In this document: positions 17,404 to 25,164 of the stretch, piece by piece
Layout of the letters: each line of letters opens with the position of its first letter
How positions within the stretch are numbered: position 1 is the first letter of the stretch
DNA from: Bdellovibrio sp. CG22_combo_CG10-13_8_21_14_all_39_27
GTDB lineage: Bacteria > Bdellovibrionota > Bacteriovoracia > Bacteriovoracales > Bacteriovoracaceae
Length of the DNA: 32,857 nucleotides
Reading direction: 5' to 3'
NCBI GenBank assembly: GCA_002786715.1
Contig: PCTW01000023.1
Span: 1,244 to 34,100 of the forward strand
Translations under genes and position numbers: made by a program
The notes under the pieces: model-generated
The model's input: only the letters and a program-made list of their open reading frames with translations
What the model was told of the DNA's origin: nothing
The model's database searches: none

Positions 17404-17853
17404 ATGAAAATTTTTATTGTTTTAGTTACTTTGTTCACATTGAATTTCTCTCAAGCGGCAAATCTTCCCTGCGAAGGAGAGAAAGGTGATTACTTTGTTA
17501 ATGCCAACGGTGAACCTGGTGGATTCGTTGCGGAAAATGCAATTGTGGATACGACCGTTTACCTTGGAAAGAATGTTCAAATTTGTGGCCATGCCATGAT
17601 TCTTGATCATGCTCAAATTACAGGCAACGCCATTGTTAAGGATTATGCAAAGGTGTACCATTCGGCAAAAGTTTTTGGAAATGCTATCGTATATGAAAAT
17701 GCCGAGATTTATGAAAGAGCTGGTGTTTGGGAAAATGCTCGAGCTTATGGGAACTCAAGAATCTATGGATTTGCCGGCTTGAGAGGAAATGTCAGAGTTT
17801 ACGGTGTGGCCCGTATGTATGATGCTACATATTCGAGCGGAGTTTATTATTAA
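17404..17853 (+). CDS. Secreted left-handed beta-helix (hexapeptide-like) protein
   Basis: A signal peptide (residues 1-18, ending FSQAA) precedes a 130-residue domain built from repeated N-A-x-[IV]-x-x-x-A-x-[IV] units. The repeats from residue 41 onward (for example GNAIVKDYAKVYHSAKVFGNAIVY) are of the LpxA/hexapeptide-transferase type. No acetyltransferase catalytic His is obvious, so it may be structural. It lies 10 bases after the nitrobindin-like gene, with its own GGA site, and 6 bases before the next gene, so all three may form one transcript. Confidence 0.75.
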   Translation: MKIFIVLVTLFTLNFSQAANLPCEGEKGDYFVNANGEPGGFVAENAIVDTTVYLGKNVQICGHAMILDHAQITGNAIVKDYAKVYHSAKVFGNAIVYENAEIYERAGVWENARAYGNSRIYGFAGLRGNVRVYGVARMYDATYSSGVYY

Positions 17854-17859
17854 TTAAAG

Positions 17860-18105
17860 ATGTCTGATTGTTGCAAACCCCATCCCTCTCAAATGAAGCC
17901 TGACGATAAATCAGGTTTCATTTGTTTTTGCTTTCAATATTCCAAAGAGTCTCTACTTGAGGCAATCCGAGAAGAAAGAGAAAATGAATTCATCAAGAAT
18001 TTACAAATGAGAATGAAAGACCCCGGATGCTTTTGTGAAAGGGCCAATCCATCAGGAAAATGTTGTTTAGCAGATATTCACAGGTTTATAGAGCTCAATA
18101 AATAG
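17860..18105 (+). CDS. Small Cys-rich protein, BFD/CopZ-N-like (Fe-S or metal binding)
   Basis: The 81-residue protein has eight cysteines: a CC pair at 4-5, CFCF at 22-25, then CFCERANPSGKCC around residues 57-69. The CxC...NPSGKCCL form resembles BFD-like [2Fe-2S] domains and the N-terminal zinc/[2Fe-2S] domain of CopZ-type chaperones. It should be cytoplasmic. It follows the beta-helix gene by 6 bases and could serve metal delivery or electron transfer. The family assignment is from the cysteine pattern alone. Confidence 0.7.
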   Translation: MSDCCKPHPSQMKPDDKSGFICFCFQYSKESLLEAIREERENEFIKNLQMRMKDPGCFCERANPSGKCCLADIHRFIELNK

Positions 18106-18151
18106 GTTCGCGATGATATTCTTAAAATCAAGATCATTAAGAAGAGAACGT

Positions 18152-18904
18152 TTATACAATTGAATTGTTGCTTTTTAAAGAGGTCTTCTTAACCAAAACG
18201 GCTAACGCAACAACTGTTAGTGAAGCGAGAAGATGTTTAATTGTATGGCCGCTGATCATTTGATGAGTGAATTCAAAAATTTTAATATCAGAAAATTCTG
18301 TAATCTTTGCGAGAAGATAAAACAATAGTCCATAGGCAAGTGGAGCTTTTTCAACTTTTGAAGAATCGAAAAGAAAAACAACAAAGGGAATGACTACGAG
18401 TGGAATTGCTTGAACATAAAAATAGAGTCTCAAATCATCATAAGCTGCCCAATAGAAAACACTAATAGCCCCAAGAGCAACGAGTCCTGGTAGTAAATAC
18501 TTTTCCCATGCCTGAGAAATGCACATCGAAAGTAGGGCCGACAATACACCCATGAAACCAATAGTGAGTGGCAGACGATCCCAAATCAAAGTTTGATTGT
18601 TAGGATTATAGTGATAATAGGCTGAGCCAATGCCGACAAGAAAAACACCGAGGAAGGCGACAAACCAAGATTTGCGAGCAACCTCAGTTGGATACTTCGC
18701 CCAAAAAACGAGACCCAGAATTCCAAAAATACTAAAAGGGAGATTGGATAAAACATCGAAGGAGTTTTGAATTCCAAATAGTGGACGCTTGTCCGCAAAA
18801 TTATGGTATTCCAATCTTTGGGGGTAAGGGGCAAAAAAGAAGATAGAGAAAAAGCCCAAAAGGACTACAGAGAGTAGGATCAGTTTTTTTGTATTTTCAT
18901 TCAT
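18152..18904 (-). CDS. Ceramidase-like (alkaline ceramidase/CREST) membrane protein
   Basis: From ATG 18904 the product is 250 residues with about seven membrane helices. Family marks of the CREST alkaline ceramidases are the N-terminal NFADKRPLFGIQNSFDVLSN, YYHYNPN with His98, LIWDRLP with Asp109, and SGHTIKHL with His220 and His224, the likely zinc ligands. It would cleave an amide bond of a ceramide-type lipid, or a related lipid in bacteria. I choose this start because the family motif begins soon after it. A longer frame to 18979 adds 25 residues with no family match. It is divergent from the C92-like gene. Confidence 0.85.
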   Translation of the reverse strand: MNENTKKLILLSVVLLGFFSIFFFAPYPQRLEYHNFADKRPLFGIQNSFDVLSNLPFSIFGILGLVFWAKYPTEVARKSWFVAFLGVFLVGIGSAYYHYNPNNQTLIWDRLPLTIGFMGVLSALLSMCISQAWEKYLLPGLVALGAISVFYWAAYDDLRLYFYVQAIPLVVIPFVVFLFDSSKVEKAPLAYGLLFYLLAKITEFSDIKIFEFTHQMISGHTIKHLLASLTVVALAVLVKKTSLKSNNSIV

Positions 18905-19043
18905 GGTCCTATTATGACAAAGCTTCGAAATCACGAATAGAAGGAAATTGTTGATCTCTTTGACAGTGTCTAAACACAAGAAATTCGAGCCGCTAGAAAG
19001 TTTAGCAAAATCAATGCTTTATGCGAGTAAAAGGAGAGCTTTT

Positions 19044-19059
19044 TGGTATGTTCCTTGCA
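19044..19059 (+). promoter_or_regulatory. Sigma-54 (-24/-12) promoter
   Basis: TGGTATGTTCCTTGCA fits TGGYAYR-N4-TTGCW at every defined position except C/T at the Y before A, which is allowed. It has the exact -24 GG and -12 GC spacing. Transcription would start about 19070, 27 bases before the ATG at 19097. It is one of two such sites in the window, each before a secreted-protein gene. Confidence 0.7.
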
Positions 19060-19096
19060 TTAGTATCCCTAATTAGATCAAAACCAAGGCTGAGCT

Positions 19097-20848
19097 ATGT
19101 TTAACGGAACAGAAATGTTGAAGATTTTCTTTTATATTTGGAGTCTTTGCCTTCCTACAATTTTAAAGGCCCAAGTGGATTTTGAGAGGTCAAATGATGC
19201 GATTCTTGGTCTTCTCGAATTCACTGAAGAAGCTCAGAAGTGGCGCAGCGACTTTAGATCTAAGACGAATCAAATTAAATTGTACATGCAGCAACACGAC
19301 TCTAAGATTCAATCAGGTCAATACCTCAATATGCAAGAGTTGGCCGAATATTATGTCTATAAAATTCATCACCCCTTAAATGAGATTGTTGAAGGTAAAG
19401 AAAATTTTTTATTGTTTGATGACTTCTTTGAAATTCAGACTCAAGTTCCGACTAACGTTACTACGGCCTATCGTAAACAAAAACTCAAATATATCATGAT
19501 GAGAGAAGATCGTTCTCGAATCAAATTCAAAACTGTAAAAGTAAAAAAATATTCTGTAAATCCATTTGATGAAAAAGGGCAGTTGCTCATGAGAAGTTTT
19601 AAGCTTCAATTAGCAGCCAAACTTTTGCTAGTCGATAATTACATGCTCGCCCTCTCCGGAATTCTTGACGATACATATTTGAGAAGAACTCTTCTTTGGG
19701 ATCTCGAAGTAGAGCATGTGGATGTTAAAAATACTTTATGGAATACTTGGAAATCATTTTATCACGACTATCAAAATCCAAGAGATCTATATCAAGCGCA
19801 CGATATTATCGCTCATGTTAAGCATCTTGAATCGTTGACTCCCTTTGTTCATGGTAAGGACAAGTATTTTGACGCCCTTGATGAATTGATAGATCGCTCA
19901 ATCATCTGGAAACTCGCCGCTGAAAGAAAAGATTCATTTAATTTCTTCAAAGAGACTTCGGCAAGAATGGCATTGATGAATGCTCGTCAGAGAGACCAAG
20001 TCGGAGAGATTGCCGAAGATGTTCTTTATAGTGGTTCGAAAATTTTTGGAAATATCGCCGGTTCTTTTTATATTGGAAAGGGAAAGCTTTATAATATGAC
20101 TGATGATGAATTAGATGAGATGTCGAAAAATGCCCGCGCTCTTGACGTAATGTTTGATAAAACAGGATTTAGATTAACGGATAGTTTTATCCCTGGGCAC
20201 TTCACCCATGCTGCTGTTTGGTCAGGAACAGAAGAAGAACTAAAAGATTTAGGTGTTTGGGATGAGCTCCCAGCTCTTTATAGAAGAGCTCAACGAAATT
20301 ATAATTATAAGGGTCCTGATTTTCAAACCGCGATTAGAAGCAATCACAACATTATAGAAGCTCTGCGCCCGGGGGTTCAAATTAATACATTAAGACACTT
20401 TATTGATATTGATGATATTGCTTTTTTAAGACCTAAAACCTGTGAAAGTGAAAAGAGCGAATTTGGTACTGATGGAAATCCAAAATGTTTAACCAAAGCT
20501 ATGAAAAAAAGAAATTTAATCGAAGCCTTCAAGCAAATTGGAAAAGAGTATGACTTCAATTTTGATGTGAATACGCGAGATCGAATCGTTTGTTCAGAAT
20601 TGGTTTATCGAACATTTCTGGATACTAATTTTGACACAGAGAAAACAATGGGAAGACACACCATAATCTCTGATCAGATTATTCCAAGAGCTGACGATCC
20701 AGAAGATCTGATGTACCCTGTTCTTCTTATTATTAATGGAGTTCGAATTACCGACTCTGTCGATGAGATGCAGGCTGTCTTAAAAATTCTCAAAGATGAA
20801 AATTATGTAGAGTTTGAAAGACGTACTGGAATTTCATCTAAGTACTAG
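19097..20848 (+). CDS. Secreted YiiX/C92-type papain-like amidase or peptidase
   Basis: The 583-residue product starts with a signal-like region (residues 7-26) and ends with a circularly permuted papain-like domain of the YiiX/YaeF C92 group. It shows GHFTHAAVW with His371, then RIVCSELVYRTF with nucleophile Cys499. In this family the His precedes the Cys in sequence, as here. The N-terminal 330 residues are largely helical and unassigned. These enzymes act on amide bonds in lipids or peptidoglycan-derived compounds. The CAAGG before the ATG is a fair ribosome site. It sits behind a sigma-54-type promoter and is divergent from the ceramidase-like gene. Confidence 0.8.
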   Translation: MFNGTEMLKIFFYIWSLCLPTILKAQVDFERSNDAILGLLEFTEEAQKWRSDFRSKTNQIKLYMQQHDSKIQSGQYLNMQELAEYYVYKIHHPLNEIVEGKENFLLFDDFFEIQTQVPTNVTTAYRKQKLKYIMMREDRSRIKFKTVKVKKYSVNPFDEKGQLLMRSFKLQLAAKLLLVDNYMLALSGILDDTYLRRTLLWDLEVEHVDVKNTLWNTWKSFYHDYQNPRDLYQAHDIIAHVKHLESLTPFVHGKDKYFDALDELIDRSIIWKLAAERKDSFNFFKETSARMALMNARQRDQVGEIAEDVLYSGSKIFGNIAGSFYIGKGKLYNMTDDELDEMSKNARALDVMFDKTGFRLTDSFIPGHFTHAAVWSGTEEELKDLGVWDELPALYRRAQRNYNYKGPDFQTAIRSNHNIIEALRPGVQINTLRHFIDIDDIAFLRPKTCESEKSEFGTDGNPKCLTKAMKKRNLIEAFKQIGKEYDFNFDVNTRDRIVCSELVYRTFLDTNFDTEKTMGRHTIISDQIIPRADDPEDLMYPVLLIINGVRITDSVDEMQAVLKILKDENYVEFERRTGISSKY

Positions 20849-20854
20849 GTTTAC

Positions 20855-21545
20855 ATGAAGCATTCTGAAAATCCACCGCATTTCAAGAATTGGATTCCTA
20901 AGAGCAGCTGTTTTAGGTGCCAATGATGGGATTATCTCAACATCAAGTTTAATCATTGGAGTTTGTTCTTCTGGTGCTGAACAAAATCAAATTTTAACTG
21001 TTGCTATCGCTGGCCTTGTGGCCGGTGCTCTTTCAATGGCCGCAGGAGAATATGTCTCTGTAAGTTCACAGTCTGATACTGAAAAAGCAGATATCGAACG
21101 TGAAAAAAAAGAGCTTTACGAAGAACCTGAGCATGAACTCCAAGAACTAACGGGGATTTATATCAAACGAGGTCTTCAACCTGATCTAGCAAAACAAGTT
21201 GCCATTCAACTCACAAAGCACGACGCACTTGATACACATATTCGTGATGAGTTAGGCATACTTGAAGTTCATAAAGCGAATCCATTAACGGCTTCATTCG
21301 CATCGGCATTAACATTTGCGATTGGCGCCCTATTGCCCGTTTTAGTTGTTTATTTTTCTCCGCTTTCAAAATTAATCTTCTTAGAATCATTATTCACTTT
21401 GATCTTTCTTTTTGTCATGGGTGGTGTCGCTGCCAAATCAGGTGGAGCACCTTTTATCAGGGGAGCTCTTCGAGTTGTTTTTTGGGGGGCAATTGCTATG
21501 GGATTTACTTCTCTTGTCGGAAAACTGTTCAATGTCACTGTCTAA
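20855..21545 (+). CDS. VIT1/CCC1-family transporter with apparent 5' frameshift
   Basis: The C-terminal part is a clear VIT1/CCC1 (iron/manganese) transporter: LRAAVLGANDGIIST, then AAGEYVSVSSQ, a charged linker and two membrane helices near the end. The family N-terminus reads in frame back to a TGA at 20856-20858, but no standard start is in that frame before GTG 21018, well inside the domain. ATG 20855, five bases after AGG, encodes Met-Lys-His-Ser-Glu-Asn. Skipping one base near 20873 joins it to HRISRIGFLRAAVLG, exactly as in the family. So there is one extra C (or a +1 shift). ATT 20862 is a less likely alternative start. Confidence 0.7.
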
Positions 21546-21555
21546 AGGTAATGGA

Positions 21556-22089
21556 ATGCAAGATGTTATTGATTTTTGGTTTAAGGAAATTGATCAAAAA
21601 AAATGGTGGGTGAAAAACCTCCCATTTGACCATGAGATTCAATCGCGTTTTGGAAGTATTCATAAAGCAGCAAGTGATAATGAACTGAGTTCGTGGAGAG
21701 TAAGTCCACTAGGTCGTCTCGCTGAAGTGATCGTTCTTGATCAGTTTTCCCGAAACATCTATCGTGGCTTACCTGAATCTTTTGCCAGTGATCCATTGGC
21801 CCTTAAACTGGCGCAAGAAGCTGTCTCAATAGGGGCAGACAAAGAGTTAGAGCAAATCCAAAAACTTTTTCTTTATATGCCTTATATGCATAGTGAATCT
21901 TTGGAAGTTCATGACCAAGCCCTAAAGCTTTTTGAAGATTTAGGATTAGAGTCAAATTTAAAATTTGAATATGCCCATCGAAATATTATTTTAAAATTCG
22001 GGCGTTATCCCCACCGCAATGAAATTCTGGGGAGAGAATCTACGCCTGAAGAGCTGATCTTTTTGTCTCAACCTGGTTCATCATTTTAG
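21556..22089 (+). CDS. DUF924-family protein
   Basis: From ATG 21556 the protein is 177 residues and carries the DUF924 pattern: DVIDFWFKEIDQKKWW at the N-terminus, LGRLAEVIVLDQFSRNIYRG in the middle and FEYAHRNIILKFGRYPHRN near the C-terminus. DUF924 proteins are all-helical, TPR-like and of unknown function, often annotated as putative transmembrane or cytosolic. I choose this start because an AAGG site lies 7 bases before it. A longer frame reaches back into the upstream transporter gene. It follows the transporter stop by 10 bases and is followed by the MarR gene. Confidence 0.85.
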   Translation: MQDVIDFWFKEIDQKKWWVKNLPFDHEIQSRFGSIHKAASDNELSSWRVSPLGRLAEVIVLDQFSRNIYRGLPESFASDPLALKLAQEAVSIGADKELEQIQKLFLYMPYMHSESLEVHDQALKLFEDLGLESNLKFEYAHRNIILKFGRYPHRNEILGRESTPEELIFLSQPGSSF

Positions 22090-22101
22090 TTCTTAATCCT
22101 A

Positions 22102-22130
22102 TTGACTGAAATCTGAAACAAGAGTAATTA
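22102..22130 (+). promoter_or_regulatory. Candidate sigma-70 promoter for the MarR/MFS operon
   Basis: TTGACT (22102-22107) and TAATTA (22125-22130) are separated by 17 bases. The -10 is weak. If used, transcription would begin close to 22137, the ATG itself, so the message could be leaderless. That fits the lack of a ribosome binding site. Confidence 0.4.
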
Positions 22131-22146
22131 GTTGACATGTCAACTA
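22129..22146. promoter_or_regulatory. 18-bp perfect palindrome on the MarR start codon (operator)
   Basis: TAGTTGACATGTCAACTA is a perfect 18-bp inverted repeat, centred on the CATG that contains the ATG of the MarR gene (22137-22139). The GTTGA...TCAAC halves resemble MexR-type MarR operators. Binding here would cover the -10 region and the start, so autorepression is expected. Confidence 0.75.
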
Positions 22147-22553
22147 TCTCTATTCTAGAACATTTTGGATCTATCCGCCGAATTCTCAATAGGCTTTGTT
22201 TGTCACAGTTGACTGATCTTAAGCTCAGTGTTCAACAAATGATAATCTTAAGATACTTAGGCAAGTACAGAGAAGCTAATATGGCCTGCATCGCAGCTGC
22301 GATTGGTAGCGATAAGGCTTCAGTCACGAGAATGATAACATCGCTTGAAAAATTAAAACTTGTAAGCAAGAGTTCCCTTCCTGAAGATGCCAGACAAACA
22401 ATCTTGAGATTGACTTTTAAATCTCAAAAACTTATTCCACAAATAAATGAAATATATCAAAACTTAGCGACTTCATTAGTCGCTGGATTAAACAATAAAG
22501 AGCAAGAAGTATTCTTAGAACTTCTTTTAAAAATCGAGAGCAGTTTTGATTAA
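22137..22553 (+). CDS. MarR-family transcriptional regulator
   Basis: The 138-residue protein has the winged-helix MarR fold. Helical N-terminal residues lead into the recognition region NMACIAAAIGSDKASVTRMITSLEKLKLV and the wing SLPEDARQTILRLT, then the C-terminal dimer helix. MarR dimers usually repress efflux genes until a drug-like ligand binds. No ribosome site precedes the ATG; the start is set by a palindrome and possible leaderless transcription. It overlaps the efflux gene by 8 bases, forming a regulator-pump operon. Confidence 0.92.
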   Translation: MSTISILEHFGSIRRILNRLCLSQLTDLKLSVQQMIILRYLGKYREANMACIAAAIGSDKASVTRMITSLEKLKLVSKSSLPEDARQTILRLTFKSQKLIPQINEIYQNLATSLVAGLNNKEQEVFLELLLKIESSFD

Positions 22554-23964
22554 AGAAGATGTAAACAAAGTTGGAGTTGTCGTTACGTTGATGATCGGAA
22601 CGCTTATGGCCGCTCTCGATATGAGCGTAGTGAACGTTTCCATTCCTGCAATGATGGAACAATTTCATTCGACAGTGAGCCAAATAGAGCTTGTTGTCAG
22701 CTCCTATATGATTGGTTTTGTAATCGTTATGCCGATGACCGATTGGCTAAAAAATCGTTTGGGCTATTATAAATTATACCTCTACTGTCTAATCGTATTT
22801 ATCATTGGTTCCCTTCTTTGTGGAATAGCTTGGTCTTTACCCATTCTCGTAGCTGCGCGAATCGTTCAAGCCTTTGGAGGTGGAGCGCTAACTCCCGTTG
22901 CCATGGCCATTTTGGCGACTTTATTTGATGAGAAAGAACGAGGTAAAGTACTAGGTCTATGGGGACTTGGAGTTGTTGTTGGCCCTGCTTTTGGTCCAAC
23001 TATCGGTGGAATGTTAACTGAAAAATTTGGCTGGCCTTCAATTTTCCTGATAAATATTCCGATTGGCCTCACAGGAATTTTTCTTACTCAGAAATATTTA
23101 AGGGCCACTGACAAGGAGAAAATAAGAAAGATCTATCCTTTTGATTGGTCAGGATTCCTGTCATTCACTATTTTACTCGTAAGTTTTTTTTCCTTCATTG
23201 GTTCCATTCATAACATTGAAAAAAAGAGCACTTTAGAAATAACGCTATCGCTAATGACCATTTTTGTTTCACTAGGAGTCTTTTTAAAAGTTGAACTAAC
23301 CAAATTAAATCCAATGATCAATTTAAAGTTGTTTAACAACTTGGGATTCTTCTCATGTATAACGGTTACTTTTTTGCGATCGATCACTCTTTATGGCGGA
23401 ATGTTTCTTATTCCTCTTTATTTGCAATTGGTGATGAATTATTCTGAAACGAAAAGTGGCATACTGATGTTTCCAGGAACTGCGTTTGTTGCTGCTTTCA
23501 TGCCATTTGCAGGGAAGTGGGCAGATCGTTTTGGTCCCACTCGTATTTCTGTAATTGGTCTGATTATTCTAGCGCTTGCCATGTATCTCTTTTCAACCAT
23601 GGGTTTTGAATCTAATGAAGTATCAATCCTGGCAAGAATGTCACTGAGAGGAATTGCCTTAGGCTTAGTCGTTGCTCCTATCACCGTCGCGACCATGAAT
23701 GCCGTTAGTAAAGATCAATTTGCATCAGCATCTGCTTTTAATAGTATTATTCAACAAATTGGCGGAGCATTGGGAGTTGCTGTTCTCGCCATCGTTCAAC
23801 AGCATGTCAAATTAAGTCAAATCTCACTTCATGCACTAAGCCCAATTGCAGCAGAGCTTAAGGGGATTTCCTTTTCTTTTAGAATTGCATTTGTCATCAT
23901 TTTAGTTTCACTAGTGCCATGTTTCTTTATTTCCAAAAAAGAAACCCTGGTTCGGCTGCGTTAG
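22546..23964 (+). CDS. MFS drug efflux transporter (DHA2/EmrB-QacA type)
   Basis: The 472-residue membrane protein has about 14 predicted helices and the marks of the DHA2 drug:H+ antiporters. The first is LMAALDMSVVNVSIPAM in helix 1, where Asp is the usual proton site. The others are motif A DWLKNRLGYYKLYL and motif C GLGVVVGPAFGPTIGG. It should export toxic compounds across the inner membrane using the proton gradient. It starts at TTG, overlapping the MarR gene by 8 bases, so it is translationally coupled to it. Its stop lies inside the hairpin that terminates the convergent PepSY gene. Substrates are unknown. Confidence 0.93.
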   Translation: MIKEDVNKVGVVVTLMIGTLMAALDMSVVNVSIPAMMEQFHSTVSQIELVVSSYMIGFVIVMPMTDWLKNRLGYYKLYLYCLIVFIIGSLLCGIAWSLPILVAARIVQAFGGGALTPVAMAILATLFDEKERGKVLGLWGLGVVVGPAFGPTIGGMLTEKFGWPSIFLINIPIGLTGIFLTQKYLRATDKEKIRKIYPFDWSGFLSFTILLVSFFSFIGSIHNIEKKSTLEITLSLMTIFVSLGVFLKVELTKLNPMINLKLFNNLGFFSCITVTFLRSITLYGGMFLIPLYLQLVMNYSETKSGILMFPGTAFVAAFMPFAGKWADRFGPTRISVIGLIILALAMYLFSTMGFESNEVSILARMSLRGIALGLVVAPITVATMNAVSKDQFASASAFNSIIQQIGGALGVAVLAIVQQHVKLSQISLHALSPIAAELKGISFSFRIAFVIILVSLVPCFFISKKETLVRLR

Positions 23965-23977
23965 AACCAAACCAGGG
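23945..23977 (-). terminator. Intrinsic terminator of the PepSY gene
   Basis: CCCTGGTT (23945-23952) pairs with AACCAGGG (23970-23977), and the minus-strand transcript then reads a T-rich run (23935-23944). The stop codon of the MFS gene (23962-23964) lies in the loop, so the structure overlaps the convergent gene. Confidence 0.75.
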
Positions 23978-23985
23978 GAGACTCA

Positions 23986-24255
23986 TTAATCATCTTCGAT
24001 TTCTGATTTTACAACACTTGCATCTACAGGGTTAAAGTAAACTTCTACACTTTCTCCTTTTGCATTTTTACCGTAGATTTCATAACAACTTCCAGGTTGT
24101 TTGAACTTCTTAATAATATAGCCTTCTTTACTCACTTTCTCTTTGAAGGCCTCCTCTGTCATCCATTTACTTTTAGGCTCTTCGGTACAATTTTTTTTGG
24201 CAAAAGCTGAACTACCCCATAAGCACATAACCGTAACTAAAAGAATCTTTTTCAT
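23986..24255 (-). CDS. Secreted PepSY-like protein
   Basis: The 89-residue product has a signal peptide (ending SSAFA-K near residue 19). Its mature domain matches the PepSY fold: WMTEEAFKEKVSKEGYIIKKF, then SCYEIYGKNAKGESVEVYFNPVDASVV. Two cysteines may form a disulfide. PepSY domains often lie beside b-type cytochromes and may modulate enzymes or redox partners. It is divergent from the cytochrome b561 gene, both with near-identical GGAGAAAAT ribosome sites, so the two may share control. Confidence 0.85.
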   Translation of the reverse strand: MKKILLVTVMCLWGSSAFAKKNCTEEPKSKWMTEEAFKEKVSKEGYIIKKFKQPGSCYEIYGKNAKGESVEVYFNPVDASVVKSEIEDD

Positions 24256-24327
24256 ATTTTCTCCTTTGAAAATATTTTGTTGAACCTATGTAAATATCGT
24301 TTCTTTTTACAAAACTTTAAATGGGCA

Positions 24328-24343
24328 AATGCCTTAAGGCATT
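24328..24343. promoter_or_regulatory. 16-bp perfect palindrome
   Basis: AATGCCTTAAGGCATT is a perfect inverted repeat in the divergent region between the PepSY and cytochrome b genes. It is a good operator candidate for a dimeric regulator, possibly the LuxR-type protein encoded two genes downstream. Confidence 0.6.
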
Positions 24344-24398
24344 GTAAGTGCAAAAATAGTTACTTTGTCCTATGTCAAAATACGAAATTTTAGAGCCT

Positions 24399-24419
24399 AA
24401 TAAGTGTGAGAAACTTATT
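24399..24419 (+). promoter_or_regulatory. Hairpin just before the cytochrome b ribosome site
   Basis: AATAAGT (24399-24405) pairs with ACTTATT (24413-24419) across 7 bases, directly before TTTGAGGAG and the ATG at 24433. It could affect translation or act as a second operator. Confidence 0.4.
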
Positions 24420-24432
24420 TTGAGGAGAAAAT

Positions 24433-25152
24433 ATGAATCAAGAAAAATCAATCTCTTATGACCTCCCTTTGAGAATCTTTCATTTTCTGTTTGCAGTGCT
24501 TTTTATTACATCATTCTCTATCGCAAAATTTGTTGATGACGAGAGCATTTTGTACACCTTCCATATGATCTCTGGAATTTTAATGACATTTATTATTATT
24601 CTAAGAGTTTTTTGGGGATTTTTTGGGAGTAAATTTTCAAAGTTTAGCTCTTTTCAATTAAAACCCAGTCTCCTCGTCAAATATTTGAAATCGATCGTTA
24701 TTGGTGAAAGCAAGAGATATTTAGGACATAATCCTGCATCGAGCTATGCGGCAATTGCGATGTTTCTCTTAACAATAGCTCTCTTTTTATCGGGTTTATT
24801 TATGGTAAAAGGAGTGAACAAGCATTTCTTTGAAGAAGTTCATGAGTTATCTGCTAATACATTTATAGTTCTTGTTATTGTGCATATTGCAGGTGTTTTA
24901 TTTCATCAGTTTAGGCATGACGATGGTTTAATCACTTCAATGTTTAATGGGCAGAAAAATGCCGTTTTTGGGGAAGTTGGAATTTCGTCAACAAAGAGAT
25001 TTGTAGCGTTTCTTTTTATCGCATTGTTCGTTATGTTTTCACTTTATTTAAAAATGAATTTTAATTTTGAGAAGCAAAGTTTAAATTTATTTGGAACGCA
25101 TTTGCAGCTAGGTGAAATTGAGAATGCTCAGGATCATGATGATGATGATTAA
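24433..25152 (+). CDS. Cytochrome b561-family membrane protein
   Basis: The 239-residue protein has four core helices and heme-ligand-type histidines at 17, 44, 137 and 151, matching the cytochrome b561/Ni-Fe hydrogenase b-subunit family. GHNPAS (residues 98-103) is a conserved loop in this family, and a fifth helix is near residue 190. The C-terminus ends in a His/Asp-rich metal-binding-like tail (DHDDDD). It should carry electrons across the membrane between a quinone pool and a partner. It is followed 12 bases later by a membrane-anchored LuxR regulator, and its divergent neighbour is a PepSY protein. Confidence 0.88.
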   Translation: MNQEKSISYDLPLRIFHFLFAVLFITSFSIAKFVDDESILYTFHMISGILMTFIIILRVFWGFFGSKFSKFSSFQLKPSLLVKYLKSIVIGESKRYLGHNPASSYAAIAMFLLTIALFLSGLFMVKGVNKHFFEEVHELSANTFIVLVIVHIAGVLFHQFRHDDGLITSMFNGQKNAVFGEVGISSTKRFVAFLFIALFVMFSLYLKMNFNFEKQSLNLFGTHLQLGEIENAQDHDDDD

Positions 25153-25164
25153 TGGAGTTTATGC

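Noticed and set aside
18106-18151. Terminator between the Cys-rich gene and the ceramidase-like gene
   Set aside because: CTTAA/TTAAG pairings exist but the stem is short and broken, and no T-run follows.
22432-23072. Minus-strand ORFs within the MarR/MFS operon
   Set aside because: Shadows of two clear genes; no ribosome site or motif.
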